From Chryseosolibacter sp964551035 (GTDB lineage: Bacteria; Bacteroidota; Bacteroidia; Cytophagales; Cyclobacteriaceae): a stretch of DNA of 64,000 nucleotides. A program made the position numbers and the translations under genes. Positions within the stretch are counted from its first letter, which is position 1; each line of letters begins with the position of its first letter. The stretch lies in assembly GCA_964551035.1 (NCBI GenBank), contig CAZKBK010000015.1, forward strand, positions 43,884 to 107,883, in the 5' to 3' direction. Under the pieces are notes generated by a model. The model did not search any database. It was not told where the DNA came from and saw nothing but the letters and a program-made list of their open reading frames with translations. This document shows positions 53,519-63,600 of this stretch, piece by piece.

Positions 53519-56500
53519 ATGAAGAAGCTTGCCATCGCCACCCTGATTGCAGCCACGGCTGCAGCAACCCTGTTTTATTTCGGTGACACGGACAACAGCC
53601 GCGAAGAATACGAGGCTTTCCTGCGCGCACACCCTTACGTGATCGAACTCGCCAAAGGGAAAAAACCAGGACAGCGCAAAAGGTTGAAAGACCGTCCCGA
53701 CCTCGCCTTCATGCAGGACTTTATCCGCACGATGGACCCCGCCCTGCGGAGGCCGGCGCCGGAATTACTGCGAGAGCAGAATATCCGCACGGCCATGATA
53801 CGCGACCGCCGTCGCCCGCATACGGCCAGCGACGGCCAGGCCACTTCGCTGTCGACAGGAACGGCATGGGAGGAACGCGGCCCCAGCGTGGTTGGCGGAA
53901 GGACACGGGCCTTGCTTTTTGATCCCGCTGATCCCACCAGCAAGAAAGTATGGGCGGGGGGCGTATCCGGTGGTTTGTGGTACCTCGCCGACATCACCGA
54001 TCCCTCGGCCGTCTGGGAAAAAGTAGACGATTTCTGGGACAACCTCAGTATCTCGTGCATTGCCGCCGACCCGCACAACAACCAGATCATGTATGTTGGT
54101 ACCGGCGAGTCACAAGTGGGCATGCGCGGCGCCGGCGTATGGAAAACTTCAGACGGCGGCGATACCTGGGCATCTTTGCCCAACACCGCGACGTTCCTGC
54201 AAATCCGCGACATCGCCGTGCGGAATGAAAACGGCACCAGCGTCGTGTATGCCGCCGTCGACGTCAGTTCCGGCGATGACAACCCTGACCACAACCAGGG
54301 CCTCTATCGTTCCCCCGACGGTGGGCTTACCTGGACGCAGGTGCTCCCGGTGCTCGCCGGGAATTTCAACCGCGCACACACACCCACGGACATTGAATTT
54401 GGCGACGACGAAATCTGGGTCGGAACCATGCCCACTTACGGCAACGCAAGCACCAACTCCATAATTTATAAGTCGACCACTGGCCTGGCCGGAAGCTGGC
54501 AGGTGCATGGGCAAGCTACAACCGGTCAGATCGAACTCGCCGTTGCACCATCGAACCCCGATGTGGTGTACGCCATGCTCGAAGACAACTTTGTCGTGGC
54601 TGAAATCATCAGGACCGAAAACAACGGCGCAAGCTGGGCGAACGTGGCTGAGCCCGAGGACGCCGACACCGGCATTCCCGCCGACGATTTTTCCAGGGGA
54701 CAGGCGTGGTATGACCTCACTGCTGCTGTGAACCCGGACAACGAGGATGAACTCATCGTCGGTGCGATCGACCTTTTCAAGAGTACCGACGGTGGGCAAA
54801 GCTGGACACAGATCTCAAAGTGGTGGGCCGGCATTGGCGTCAGCGCGCCCGTGGTTCACGCCGACCAGCATGCCATCCTCTATCGTCCCGGATTTTCCAA
54901 CCAGGCGATCTTCGGCAACGACGGCGGCGTCTATTACGCTTCGAACCTCGCTGCGGGTACGCTCTCCATCAGCGTTCGAAACAACAGCTACAACGTCACG
55001 CAATTCTACACCGCGGCGCTCCATCCAACCGAAACCCATTACATGCTCGGCGGAACGCAGGACAACGGCACACAGCAGTTCACCCTGTCGGGCTTCGGCA
55101 GCACCACCGAAGTGGTGGGCGGTGACGGCGGCATGTGTTTCATCGATCAAAACGATCCTCATATTCAAATCGCGTCCTACGTCTATAACGACATCAGCCT
55201 TTCCACCGACGGCGGAAATTCATTCTCCCAACTAATCTCGGACATGTCATCCGGAAACTTCATCAATATCGGTGAATACGATTCCGATCATAAAGTCCTC
55301 TACACCGCAAAAACCACCGATGACCTTTACCAGGTCACCAACATCAACACGACTCCCGACATCAATACCCTGGACATCTCCATGGGCGCAATGCCGTCGG
55401 CACTCCGGGTTTCTCCGCACAGCGCCGACCTTTACATCGGCACCGATGCCGGAAGGCTCTTTCGTGTTGGAAATGCGCACACCAGCAACCCCGACGCCCC
55501 TGAAGAGATTACCGGCGCCGCGTTTCCCAATGGTTCGATCAGCGGAATATCGTTCGGCGTGGATGACAATCAGATACTGGTTACATTCTTCAACTACGGC
55601 GTCATCAACATCTGGGAGACACGGGATGGTGGCGCCACCTGGGTCAATCGCGAAGGCAACCTGCCGAACATGCCCGTGCGATGGGTGGAATACCATCCGC
55701 ACAATCCCGACCAGGCTTACATCGCCACCCAACTTGGCGTTTGGTCTACCGATAACATCAACGTCGCCGCCCCCGAGTGGCTACCCACCAATGGCGGCCT
55801 TGCCAACGTGCGCACGGACATGTTGCGCGTACGGAAGTCAGACGGTATTATGATGGCTTCCACCTACGGCCGGGGTGTTTTCTCCGCGCTCGTACCCTCG
55901 CAACTCGCCCAGGAAATTACTTTTGACGCCCTTGTGGAGAAGACTTACGGCGACGAACCCTTCGAACTGACGGCCGTATCCACGTCGGAACTTCTCGTCA
56001 ATTTCACAAGCTCCGACCCGGCCATTGCCTCTGTCGAAGGGACTACCGTCACCATTCACAACGCCGGAACCGTCACCATCACCGCTGAACAGGAGGGTAA
56101 CATTTACTTTGCCAGTGCCGACCCCGTTGCGCACACGCTCGTCATCAACAAGGCTGAACAATCCGTTACCTTCGACGAGCCGGGCGAGAAAGCCGTCAAC
56201 GACATCCCCTTTGAACTCACAGCAACGTCGACTTCAGACCTGACGGTGACCTTCTCCAGTTCCGACCCCGACATTGCAACCATTGAAGGAAAAGTGGTTA
56301 CCCTCACGGGCGCTGCCGGTACAACGACGATCACGGCTCATCAGGTTGGAGATAACAACTATCTCCCGGCGACCGATGTCAGCCATGACCTTACCGTCGT
56401 CTCCCGCGTCCTGGAGATCACCGGGGAAAATGATTTCGGAGAAGTGATTGTCGGTGAACAGAAGTTTCTGGAATTTGTACTTGAAGACGTTGGCACCGGG

Positions 56501-56956
56501 TCTGTGGCCATCACGGCAACGGACGCGCCCGAAAGTTTTTCCGCCGAAATAGTCACCGAAGGAAACAACCGCGCCGTGGTCGTAGGATTTGCACCCACCG
56601 AAGAAAAAGATTATACGGCGACCATCACCCTGATTACCAACGCCACCTCCGGTCCGCAAAGCATAGAGGTCATCGGCAAGGGCCTCCTCATCACCAATGC
56701 CGAAGAAAGCGCTTCGACCTACATTACGGTCCACCCTAACCCCGCCCGGGAGTGGGTCATCCTTTCGGGGCCCCGCATCGGGAAACTCCGGGAGGTCAAC
56801 CTCTACGACGGACGGGGACAAAAGCACGTCAGGCCGGCCGAGCCCCAATCAGAGAACGAGGTTCGTGTTGACGTCGAATCGTTGCCCACAGGGACGTACA
56901 TTATCGCCGTTCCCGATGAAAAACGCATCCGCTACAAAAAACTCATCATCGAATAA
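53519..56956 (+). CDS. T9SS-secreted BNR/VPS10-type beta-propeller protein
   Basis: This 1,145-residue protein has an N-terminal signal (KKLAIATLIAATAAATLFYF), a basic pre-region to about residue 110, and a large sialidase/VPS10-type propeller (about 115-800). Repeated S-x-D-x-G-x-T-W boxes are seen, such as TSDGGDTW, SPDGGLTW, STDGGQSW and TRDGGATW. Two Ig-like domains (about 805-885 and 887-965, TYGDEPFELTAVSTSELLV and the related FDEPGEKAVNDIPFELTA) and an Ig-like or Hydin-like module (965-1060) precede the T9SS type A sorting domain (VHPNPAREWVIL, LPTGTYIIAV, KLIIE). It is targeted to the cell surface, possibly binding or degrading glycans or peptides; no catalytic residues are certain. 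Its neighbours on both sides are one and two bases away. Confidence 0.9.
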   Translation: MKKLAIATLIAATAAATLFYFGDTDNSREEYEAFLRAHPYVIELAKGKKPGQRKRLKDRPDLAFMQDFIRTMDPALRRPAPELLREQNIRTAMIRDRRRPHTASDGQATSLSTGTAWEERGPSVVGGRTRALLFDPADPTSKKVWAGGVSGGLWYLADITDPSAVWEKVDDFWDNLSISCIAADPHNNQIMYVGTGESQVGMRGAGVWKTSDGGDTWASLPNTATFLQIRDIAVRNENGTSVVYAAVDVSSGDDNPDHNQGLYRSPDGGLTWTQVLPVLAGNFNRAHTPTDIEFGDDEIWVGTMPTYGNASTNSIIYKSTTGLAGSWQVHGQATTGQIELAVAPSNPDVVYAMLEDNFVVAEIIRTENNGASWANVAEPEDADTGIPADDFSRGQAWYDLTAAVNPDNEDELIVGAIDLFKSTDGGQSWTQISKWWAGIGVSAPVVHADQHAILYRPGFSNQAIFGNDGGVYYASNLAAGTLSISVRNNSYNVTQFYTAALHPTETHYMLGGTQDNGTQQFTLSGFGSTTEVVGGDGGMCFIDQNDPHIQIASYVYNDISLSTDGGNSFSQLISDMSSGNFINIGEYDSDHKVLYTAKTTDDLYQVTNINTTPDINTLDISMGAMPSALRVSPHSADLYIGTDAGRLFRVGNAHTSNPDAPEEITGAAFPNGSISGISFGVDDNQILVTFFNYGVINIWETRDGGATWVNREGNLPNMPVRWVEYHPHNPDQAYIATQLGVWSTDNINVAAPEWLPTNGGLANVRTDMLRVRKSDGIMMASTYGRGVFSALVPSQLAQEITFDALVEKTYGDEPFELTAVSTSELLVNFTSSDPAIASVEGTTVTIHNAGTVTITAEQEGNIYFASADPVAHTLVINKAEQSVTFDEPGEKAVNDIPFELTATSTSDLTVTFSSSDPDIATIEGKVVTLTGAAGTTTITAHQVGDNNYLPATDVSHDLTVVSRVLEITGENDFGEVIVGEQKFLEFVLEDVGTGSVAITATDAPESFSAEIVTEGNNRAVVVGFAPTEEKDYTATITLITNATSGPQSIEVIGKGLLITNAEESASTYITVHPNPAREWVILSGPRIGKLREVNLYDGRGQKHVRPAEPQSENEVRVDVESLPTGTYIIAVPDEKRIRYKKLIIE

Positions 56957-56958
56957 TC

Positions 56959-57387
56959 ATGAAAACATTCTTTATACTCAACATCGTCGTATGCGCCCTG
57001 GCGCTTACCCTGATTCCTTCCTGCGATGACGAACCTACGGCGGAGGAAAAGTTTCTCGAAGACATCAGCCACTCATGGACCGCTGAAGTAATTACCCTCG
57101 ACGGCATGACGCTGACAGGATCATTTGAAAATTTTCAGATCACCTTTAAAAGCGACATGACCTTTACCACACAGAACGGGAACGATCCCATCTGGCCCGC
57201 GGCAGGGTCGTTCACCCTGGAGTCGGTTTCTTCAACGGCGGGATTTAATCTTGTCAGAAGCGATGGCGTTGCAATCACTGTGGAGGAACTCGCAGGCAAT
57301 GTACTCGTGCTGAGCCTCCAGTACACCGCGCCCGGTGGAAGAACCGCTTCGGTAAGCGGCAACTACGAATTTCAATTTAAGCGGTAG
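56959..57387 (+). CDS. Small lipoprotein with beta-barrel-like fold, unknown
   Basis: This 142-residue protein has a lipobox (TLIPSC, Cys23) and an all-beta mature part (SWTAEVITLDGMTLTGSF, FQITFKSDMTFTTQNG, FTLESVSSTAGFNLVRSDG, YEFQFKR). This is lipocalin-like in pattern and common in small Bacteroidota lipoproteins. It starts two bases after the propeller gene and closes the three-gene unit. It may anchor or assist the secreted propeller; that is inference. Confidence 0.75.
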   Translation: MKTFFILNIVVCALALTLIPSCDDEPTAEEKFLEDISHSWTAEVITLDGMTLTGSFENFQITFKSDMTFTTQNGNDPIWPAAGSFTLESVSSTAGFNLVRSDGVAITVEELAGNVLVLSLQYTAPGGRTASVSGNYEFQFKR

Positions 57388-57591
57388 GGGGATGTTGCTG
57401 ATCGCTTTGTCGGTGGAGGTCACGGGATCATATTGAGGGATATCATCGATGTCCCGTACTCCACGTGCGCCAGCGGGAGAAAATGATCCTGGACTTTCTT
57501 ACTGAACTCCAGTTTTCGGTTTGACGTTGGCGCGATCCTTGATATCACAATCCCGATCCTTGTATTGTTAAACCAACGTTCCACACCAGAC

Positions 57592-58209
57592 ATGGCCATC
57601 CGGACAACCTTTCTTTTCGCTGCGGCACTGTTCATTTACTCAACCGCAAATGCAAAAAGAATCCCCGGAACGATCATTGATCTTCAGGGAAGGACCATCG
57701 ATGTTGTTTTTAAAATTCCGTTCCGAATGTTTGGATCGCGACCGGATCTGGAGGGCGTTCAATTCCGTGTTGTGTATTTCGACAAGGACAATACCCGCAA
57801 TGTGTTGAGACCCGATGACGCACGGGAAATCAATTTTTTTCACAATGGGATACAGTATCGCATGTTGTCGAGACCCAGGGATTTTTCGGGAGGGATACGC
57901 TTCGGTCAGCGACGTATCTTTCTACACCTGCTCATCGACGGTGAGTTCAAGCTTTTTCTCCACTATTATACGCAAACTTCGTCCAACGGTCCCGGAAACG
58001 GATCGTCGAGTTACCAGACGGAGGAGGAGATCTTACAGCTAAGGGACAAGGAATTGATATCGCCCAATCGTATCGGTTTCAGAAAGGAGATGCTGCGATA
58101 TATCGACGACTGCCCCGAGGTTACAAACTTCATCGAAAGCCGGGACCTGAAAAGGAGGGATTTGGGGATCATTGTTTCGGAATACAATAAGCGGTGCGGG
58201 GACGAGTAG
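57592..58209 (+). CDS. Exported protein, unknown
   Basis: This 205-residue protein starts MAIRTTFLFAAALFIYSTANA with a signal peptide. The mature part is a beta-rich N-half (GTIIDLQGRTIDVVFKIPF, GVQFRVVYFDKDN, FHNGIQYRMLSRPRDF, FGQRRIFLHLLIDGEFKLF) and a helical C-half (PNRIGFRKEMLRYIDDCPEV). The C-half resembles proteins with a Cys pair (C167 and C202, approximate). The in-frame ATG at 57565 adds nine residues before the signal and is rejected. It stands alone between the propeller unit and the imu operon. No family recognised. Confidence 0.7.
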   Translation: MAIRTTFLFAAALFIYSTANAKRIPGTIIDLQGRTIDVVFKIPFRMFGSRPDLEGVQFRVVYFDKDNTRNVLRPDDAREINFFHNGIQYRMLSRPRDFSGGIRFGQRRIFLHLLIDGEFKLFLHYYTQTSSNGPGNGSSSYQTEEEILQLRDKELISPNRIGFRKEMLRYIDDCPEVTNFIESRDLKRRDLGIIVSEYNKRCGDE

Positions 58210-58215
58210 CTGTCC

Positions 58216-58250
58216 TTAGCTCTCAGCCCTCAGCTAACAGCCAACAGTCC
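58216..58250. repeat. Degenerate heptameric array (xCAGCxx), five units
   Basis: Five consecutive seven-base units follow the stop of the 57592-58209 gene: TTAGCTC, TCAGCCC, TCAGCTA, ACAGCCA and ACAGTCC. The period of seven matches the ACGAATT arrays at 42601 and 63857, although the sequence differs. Confidence 0.6.
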
Positions 58251-58282
58251 CATCAAATGACCACATCCAGATATCCCGTAAA

Positions 58283-58320
58283 AACTAATTTAATTAGTTA
58301 TCTTGACTAAAATAATTAGT
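58283..58320. promoter_or_regulatory. Twin palindromes, probable operator of the imu operon
   Basis: AACTAAT-TTA-ATTAGTT (58283-58299) is a perfect inverted repeat, and ACTAA-AATAA-TTAGT (58306-58320) is a second. They share ACTAA/TTAGT half-sites, and their centres are about 22 bases apart, two helical turns. The second fills the spacer between the -33 and -7 elements of the imuA promoter. This is the expected place for a repressor that controls mutagenesis genes, such as an SOS-type regulator. The binding protein is not identified here. Confidence 0.65.
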
Positions 58321-58333
58321 TTCACTATCTTTG
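58303..58333 (+). promoter_or_regulatory. Promoter of the imuA-imuB-dnaE2 operon (TTG-N20-TATCTTTG)
   Basis: A -33 TTG (58303-58305) and an exact -7 TATCTTTG (58326-58333) are separated by 20 bases. The imuA ATG lies 22 bases downstream at 58356. The spacer contains the second operator-like palindrome. Confidence 0.7.
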
Positions 58334-58355
58334 GATTCTCAACCCGGGTAGTGTG

Positions 58356-59087
58356 ATGCCGAGCGTAAAAAAAGCCGATATTCTTTCACAGCTTCAATCG
58401 GAGATTCTCCGGCTGGAGGGATTTAAGCGACCGGGGAACAAAGCGGTAGACCTGGGACTTGGGCCCATTGCGAAAGCTTTTCCCGGGTCATCGTTTCCAT
58501 TGGGTGCGGTTCATGAATTTTTATCCTTTCGGACAGAAGATACGGCGGCCACCTGCGGTTTTCTCGCCGGCATGCTGTCGCAACTCATGGGAAAAAAAGG
58601 GACCGGCTTATGGATCAGTTCTGCACGAACGCTCTTTCCACCGGCGCTGAGAAATTTCGGGATTGAACCTGACCGCATCATCTTCACCGATCTGGGCAGG
58701 GAAAAGCACGTGTTATGGGCGTTGGAGGAAGCGTTGAAATGCAGCGCGCTTGCTGCCGTAGTAGGAGAATTAAAGGACCTGAGCTTTATCGCTTCCCGCC
58801 GTCTTCAACTGGCAGTAGAAGGAAGCAGCGTGACGGCTTTTGTCATTCGCAACGCAAAGCATTTGAATACCACCGCCTGTGTGTCGCGATGGAAGATCAC
58901 CTCTTTACCGAGCGAAGCGATCGGCGACCTGCCTGGTATCGGATCTCCACAGTGGAGAATTGAATTACTGAAAGTGAGAAATGGGAAACCCGGTATTTGG
59001 AATATGAGGTGGGTAAACGCAAGGTTTGAACCGGTTTACCCGGATTCGTTACAATCACTACAGGGTTTGCAAAGGAAAGCGGGATGA
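58356..59087 (+). CDS. imuA: ImuA, RecA-like factor of translesion synthesis
   Basis: This 243-residue protein is a RecA/SulA-like member of the ImuA family, which works with ImuB and DnaE2 in damage-induced mutagenesis. The fold is visible in FPLGAVHEFLSF, ATCGFLAGMLSQLMGKKGTGLWISS, IEPDRIIFTDLGREKHVLWALEEAL and AAVVGELKDLSFIASRRLQLAVE, with a degenerate nucleotide-binding loop. The ATG at 58356 is preferred over the GTG at 58353. imuB starts one base after its stop codon. Its promoter carries operator-like palindromes, consistent with damage-inducible control. Confidence 0.92.
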   Translation: MPSVKKADILSQLQSEILRLEGFKRPGNKAVDLGLGPIAKAFPGSSFPLGAVHEFLSFRTEDTAATCGFLAGMLSQLMGKKGTGLWISSARTLFPPALRNFGIEPDRIIFTDLGREKHVLWALEEALKCSALAAVVGELKDLSFIASRRLQLAVEGSSVTAFVIRNAKHLNTTACVSRWKITSLPSEAIGDLPGIGSPQWRIELLKVRNGKPGIWNMRWVNARFEPVYPDSLQSLQGLQRKAG

Positions 59088-59088
59088 T

Positions 59089-60597
59089 ATGGAGCGGCGT
59101 TTTGTATCGGTTTGGTTCCGTTATCTGAAAACGGACTGGTTCTCCATCCGACAGCGAAAGCAGGATGGCGAGGACCCGGATAAAGTACCTTTTGTGTTGC
59201 GGGCGCCATCACATGGGAGGATGGTTATTACCGCGGCAAATGGGCATGCCGAAAGGGAGGGCATTACTTCCGGTATGGTACTCGCTGACGCCAGGGCTGT
59301 CTTCCCCGGATTAAAAATAGAGGACGACGTTCCAGATTTGCCGGAGCGCTTGTTGCATCGCCTCGCGGAATGGTGCATCAGGTTCTCGCCAGCGGTTGCC
59401 GTCGATCTGCCCGATGGACTCATCATTGACGCAACAGGATGTACACACCTCTGGGACGGAGATGAAGGGTATGCCGCCGACATAAGAAAACGACTCCATG
59501 CCCGGGGTTATGATGTCCGTGTGGCAATGGCAGATACCCTTACCGTGGCATGGGGAATGGCGCGCTTTGGAAAAGAACCCCTGGTCATCCAGTGCGGGCA
59601 TCACCATGAAGCGCTCATGTCCTTGCCACCGGAAGCGCTGCGGCTGGAGCCGGAGACCGTGATCCGGTTACACAAACTGGGGCTCCATCGGGTCAGGCAG
59701 TTTGTCAACATGCCGCGTGCTTCCCTGAGGCGGCGATTTGGACAGCACCTTCTTGCACAACTCGACAAGGCATTGGGGCTCGAACTGGAAGTGATTCAAC
59801 CCGTGCAGCCGATCGCGCCCTACCAGGAGAGACTGCCTTGCCTGGAGCCGATCGTCACCCTTGTCGGAATCGAGATTGCGCTGAGACAATTACTCGATAT
59901 CCTCTGTTTGCGCCTCAGGCAGGAACAAAAAGGGTTGCGGTCGGCAGTCTTGAAAGGATACCGGGTGGACGGGAAGATTGAACGTGTGGAGATCGGTACC
60001 AACCGCCCTTCACACCATGTAAACCACCTGTTCAAATTGTTTGAACTCAAGCTTTCCGGAATGGAGCCCGCCCTGGGTATTGAATTGTTTGTCCTGGAAG
60101 CCCCTAAGGTGGATGACCTCTATTCGCAGCAGGAGAGGATGTGGGAAGGGACCGGTGATCTTGGGGAAATTTCCGAACTTATCGATCGCTTGTCCAACAA
60201 AGTTGGCGCCCATGCCATTCACCGCTATGTTCCCGATGAGCATCACATTCCGGAGCGGTCTTTCAGGAAAGCGTCATCCCTGGAAGAGCTGGTAGCCACT
60301 ACGTGGCGCGCAGACCGACAACGACCGCTTCAACTGCTTTCATCGCCGGAACCCATCGAGGTAACGGCGCCGATTCCAGACTATCCGCCAATGCTGTTTC
60401 GCCGGAATGGCAGGATCCATAAGGTAGTCAGGGCGGATGGCCCTGAACGCATCGCCCCGGAGTGGTGGCTCCGGCAGGGCCAGCACCGCGACTACTACCG
60501 CGTCGAGGATGAGGAAGGCAACCGCTACTGGCTATTCCGGCTGGGACATTACGATGACGGGAACGCGAGATGGTATATGCACGGATTCTTTGCCTGA
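59089..60597 (+). CDS. imuB: ImuB, Y-family polymerase-like protein without catalytic residues
   Basis: This 502-residue protein has the Y-family polymerase layout (palm/fingers about 1-180, thumb 190-260, little finger 260-370) and a C-terminal extension to residue 502. The first catalytic Asp of Y-family enzymes is absent (FVSVWFRYLKTDWF), as is typical of ImuB, which acts as a scaffold linking the beta clamp, DnaE2 and ImuA. Late motifs include YPPMLFRRNGRIHKVV and YRVEDEEGNRYWLFRLGHYD. It overlaps neither neighbour but follows imuA by one base and precedes dnaE2 by 65 bases. I take the ATG at 59089; an upstream frame from 59026 lies inside imuA. Confidence 0.92.
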   Translation: MERRFVSVWFRYLKTDWFSIRQRKQDGEDPDKVPFVLRAPSHGRMVITAANGHAEREGITSGMVLADARAVFPGLKIEDDVPDLPERLLHRLAEWCIRFSPAVAVDLPDGLIIDATGCTHLWDGDEGYAADIRKRLHARGYDVRVAMADTLTVAWGMARFGKEPLVIQCGHHHEALMSLPPEALRLEPETVIRLHKLGLHRVRQFVNMPRASLRRRFGQHLLAQLDKALGLELEVIQPVQPIAPYQERLPCLEPIVTLVGIEIALRQLLDILCLRLRQEQKGLRSAVLKGYRVDGKIERVEIGTNRPSHHVNHLFKLFELKLSGMEPALGIELFVLEAPKVDDLYSQQERMWEGTGDLGEISELIDRLSNKVGAHAIHRYVPDEHHIPERSFRKASSLEELVATTWRADRQRPLQLLSSPEPIEVTAPIPDYPPMLFRRNGRIHKVVRADGPERIAPEWWLRQGQHRDYYRVEDEEGNRYWLFRLGHYDDGNARWYMHGFFA

Positions 60598-60662
60598 CGA
60601 AGGGAAGGACTTGCCTGTTGCGAAAAGTTAATCGGGTAATAGAGGTTACTGACAGTTAAGAC

Positions 60663-63600
60663 ATGCGCTACACCGAGCTACAGACAACCACGAACTTCAG
60701 CTTTTTACGCGGCGCCTCCCATCCGGAAGAGCTGGTGGAACAGGCTGCGGCTTATGGCTATCGGGCGATCGCCATCACGGACCGCAATACTTTTGCCGGC
60801 GTCGTCAGAGCGCATACAAAAGCCCGTAAACTCGGCATCCGGGTGATTCCGGGTTGCCGGCTCGACCTGGTGGATGGCCCGTCGTTACTTGCGCTTCCCA
60901 CCACGCGCGAAGCGTACGCACAATTGTCGAACCTGCTCACCCTGGGCAACCGCCGGACAGAGAAAGGTCAATGTGAACTGTACACGCGCGATGTTTACAA
61001 CCACGCCAGGGAATCCATGTTCATCGTTGTGCCCCCCGCGTCCCTTAATGAATTCTTTGATTTTGACGAGACCTTTGTGAAGGCATTGCACGAATACCGT
61101 GCCGCCTTCGGCGAACAACTTTCCATCGCCGCCACACGCACTTACAACGGCGACGATGTCAAGCTGGTGCACCGCATCGCGTCCCTTGCAAAAGCCTTGC
61201 GCGTGCCCATGGTTGCCACCAATGATGTTCATTATCACCACCCTTCAAGGCGTCAGCTGCAGGATGTGGTTACGTGCGTCCGGGAGAAATGCACCATCCA
61301 CAACGCGGGTTTCAGGCTGTTTGCCAATGCGGAGAGACATCTCAAGCCTGGCGACGAAATGACGCGGCTCTTTCGCCAGTACCCCGGCGCGGTCGCGCAG
61401 ACACAACACCTCGAAGAAGTGTGCCGGTTCTCATTGAGTGAGCTCAAATACCGGTATCCCAAAGAGATCACCGGCGGCGGCCGGACCCCTCAGGAAGAGC
61501 TCACCTTGCTGGCCTGGGAGGGCGCAACACAAATTTACGGAGGAAACATTCCCGACAAGGTGAAGGCCACCATCAATTACGAACTCGCCTTCATCGGACA
61601 GATGAACTACGCGGAATATTTCCTTACCGTATATGACATCGTGCGTTACGCACGCGACAAGAATATTCTTTGCCAGGGGCGCGGGTCGGCGGCGAACTCT
61701 ACCGTGTGCTATTGCCTGGGCATCACTGCCGTTGACCCTTCCCGGTTCGACCTGTTGTTTGAACGTTTTATTTCGTCGGCGCGTAATGAGCCTCCCGACA
61801 TCGACGTTGATTTCGAACACGAACGGCGGGAGGAGGTCATTCAGTATATCTATCAGAAATACGGTCGTGAACGCGCCGCCATTGTGGCCACCGTTACCCA
61901 GCAGCACCATAAAGGTGCCATACGCGACGTCGGCAAGGCCATGGGACTTTCGGTCGACACCATCACGCGGCTGTCCGGGCTGATCTGGGATTTTCATGAG
62001 GATGGGTTCGACCCCGAACGCATTCTCAGCCAGGGCATAAACCCTGACGACCCCACCATACGCATGGTGCTGGAACTGACGGAGGAATTCATGGGCTTTC
62101 CCAGACAACTGGGCCAGCATACGGGTGGATTTGTCATTACCGAAGGGAAACTGTCGGATCTCTGTCCCATCCTGAACGCGCGCATGGAAGACCGCACCAA
62201 CATCGAGTGGAACAAAGACGACATCGACGCCCTTGGCTTTATGAAGATCGACGTGCTCGCGCTGGGGATGCTCACCTGTATCCGCAAAGCCTTCGACCTT
62301 TCGAAACAGCACTATGGATTGGACCTCACGCTGGCCAACATCCCGCAGGACGACCCGGCGGTATATGACATGGTAAGCCATGCCGATACCATCGGGGTTT
62401 TTCAGATTGAAAGCCGGGCCCAGCAATCCATGCTGCCGCGGTTGAAGCCCAGATGTTTTTATGACCTCGTCATCGAAGTCGCCATAGTGCGGCCCGGACC
62501 TATCCAGGGCGATATGGTCCATCCGTATCTCCGGCGGCGCAACGGTGAGGAGCCGATCGAGTATCCTTCGAAAGACCTGGAAGAAATTCTCGGCCGCACC
62601 CTTGGCGTCCCGTTGTTCCAGGAGCAGGCCATGAAGATCGCCATCGTAGCCGCGGGATTCACGCCAGCGGAAGCGGATGAGCTGCGCCGAAGCATGGCCA
62701 CCTTCAGGGCCAAGGGCCTGATCTCGCAACTGGAACAAAAACTCATCAGCGGCATGGTGAAGAACGGGTATACGCTGGAGTACGCCAAACGTGTTTTTCG
62801 TCAGCTCGAAGGCTTCGGAAGCTACGGGTTCCCGGAAAGCCATGCGGTGAGCTTTGCCCTGCTGGTGTATGTTTCCGCGTGGATAAAATGTTACTATCCC
62901 GAGATCTTTGCCTGCGCGTTGCTCAACAGCATGCCCATGGGTTTTTATCAGCCGGCGCAAATCGTTATCGACGCGGAGAAGCACGGCGCTGAAGTCCGCC
63001 CTGCGGATATCAACCTGTCGGAATGGGATAACAAGCTTGAAGAAAGGTCGGGGAAGTATTTTGCGTTGCGCCTCGGTTTCCGGCAGATCAAAGGCATGCG
63101 CGAAGCGGATGCGGCGCTGTTGGTCTCGCGAAGGGAGAAAGGCTACACCACCGTTCATCAACTGAGAGAAGCCGGTTTGTCGGACGCCGCGCTGGAAATA
63201 CTCGCCGACGCCGACGCCTTCCGCTCAATTGGCCTCGACCGCCGGCGGGCGTTATGGGAGGTATCTGCGAAAGACAAACCGCATGTGTTGTTTCAACCTG
63301 ATATCGAGCGGCCTCCGCTTCCGGAGATGTCGCTTCCGGAGCACGTGGTTCACGATTACGCCACCACATCGCTGTCGCTGAAGGCACATCCCGTGAGTTT
63401 CATCCGCGAACACCTCGACCGGATGAATATCCTGTCGTCATCGGCGTTGCAGAACGCCCGGAACGGCGACCGCGTCAAGGTGGCCGGGCTCATCCTCGTT
63501 CGCCAGCGGCCCGGCACGGCGAGTGGCATATGCTTCGTCACCCTCGAAGATGAAAAGGGAACGATCAACCTTGTGGTGTTCAAACAGATGTTCGACAAAT

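Noticed and set aside
57420..57635. A 71-codon minus-strand frame between the lipoprotein and the exported-protein genes
   Set aside because: It overlaps the start of the plus-strand exported protein, has no family signature and lies on the opposite strand of a compact gene series.
61431..63161. A 576-codon minus-strand open frame inside dnaE2
   Set aside because: It is a shadow of the conserved polymerase frame on the plus strand; long antisense frames are common in GC-rich coding DNA.
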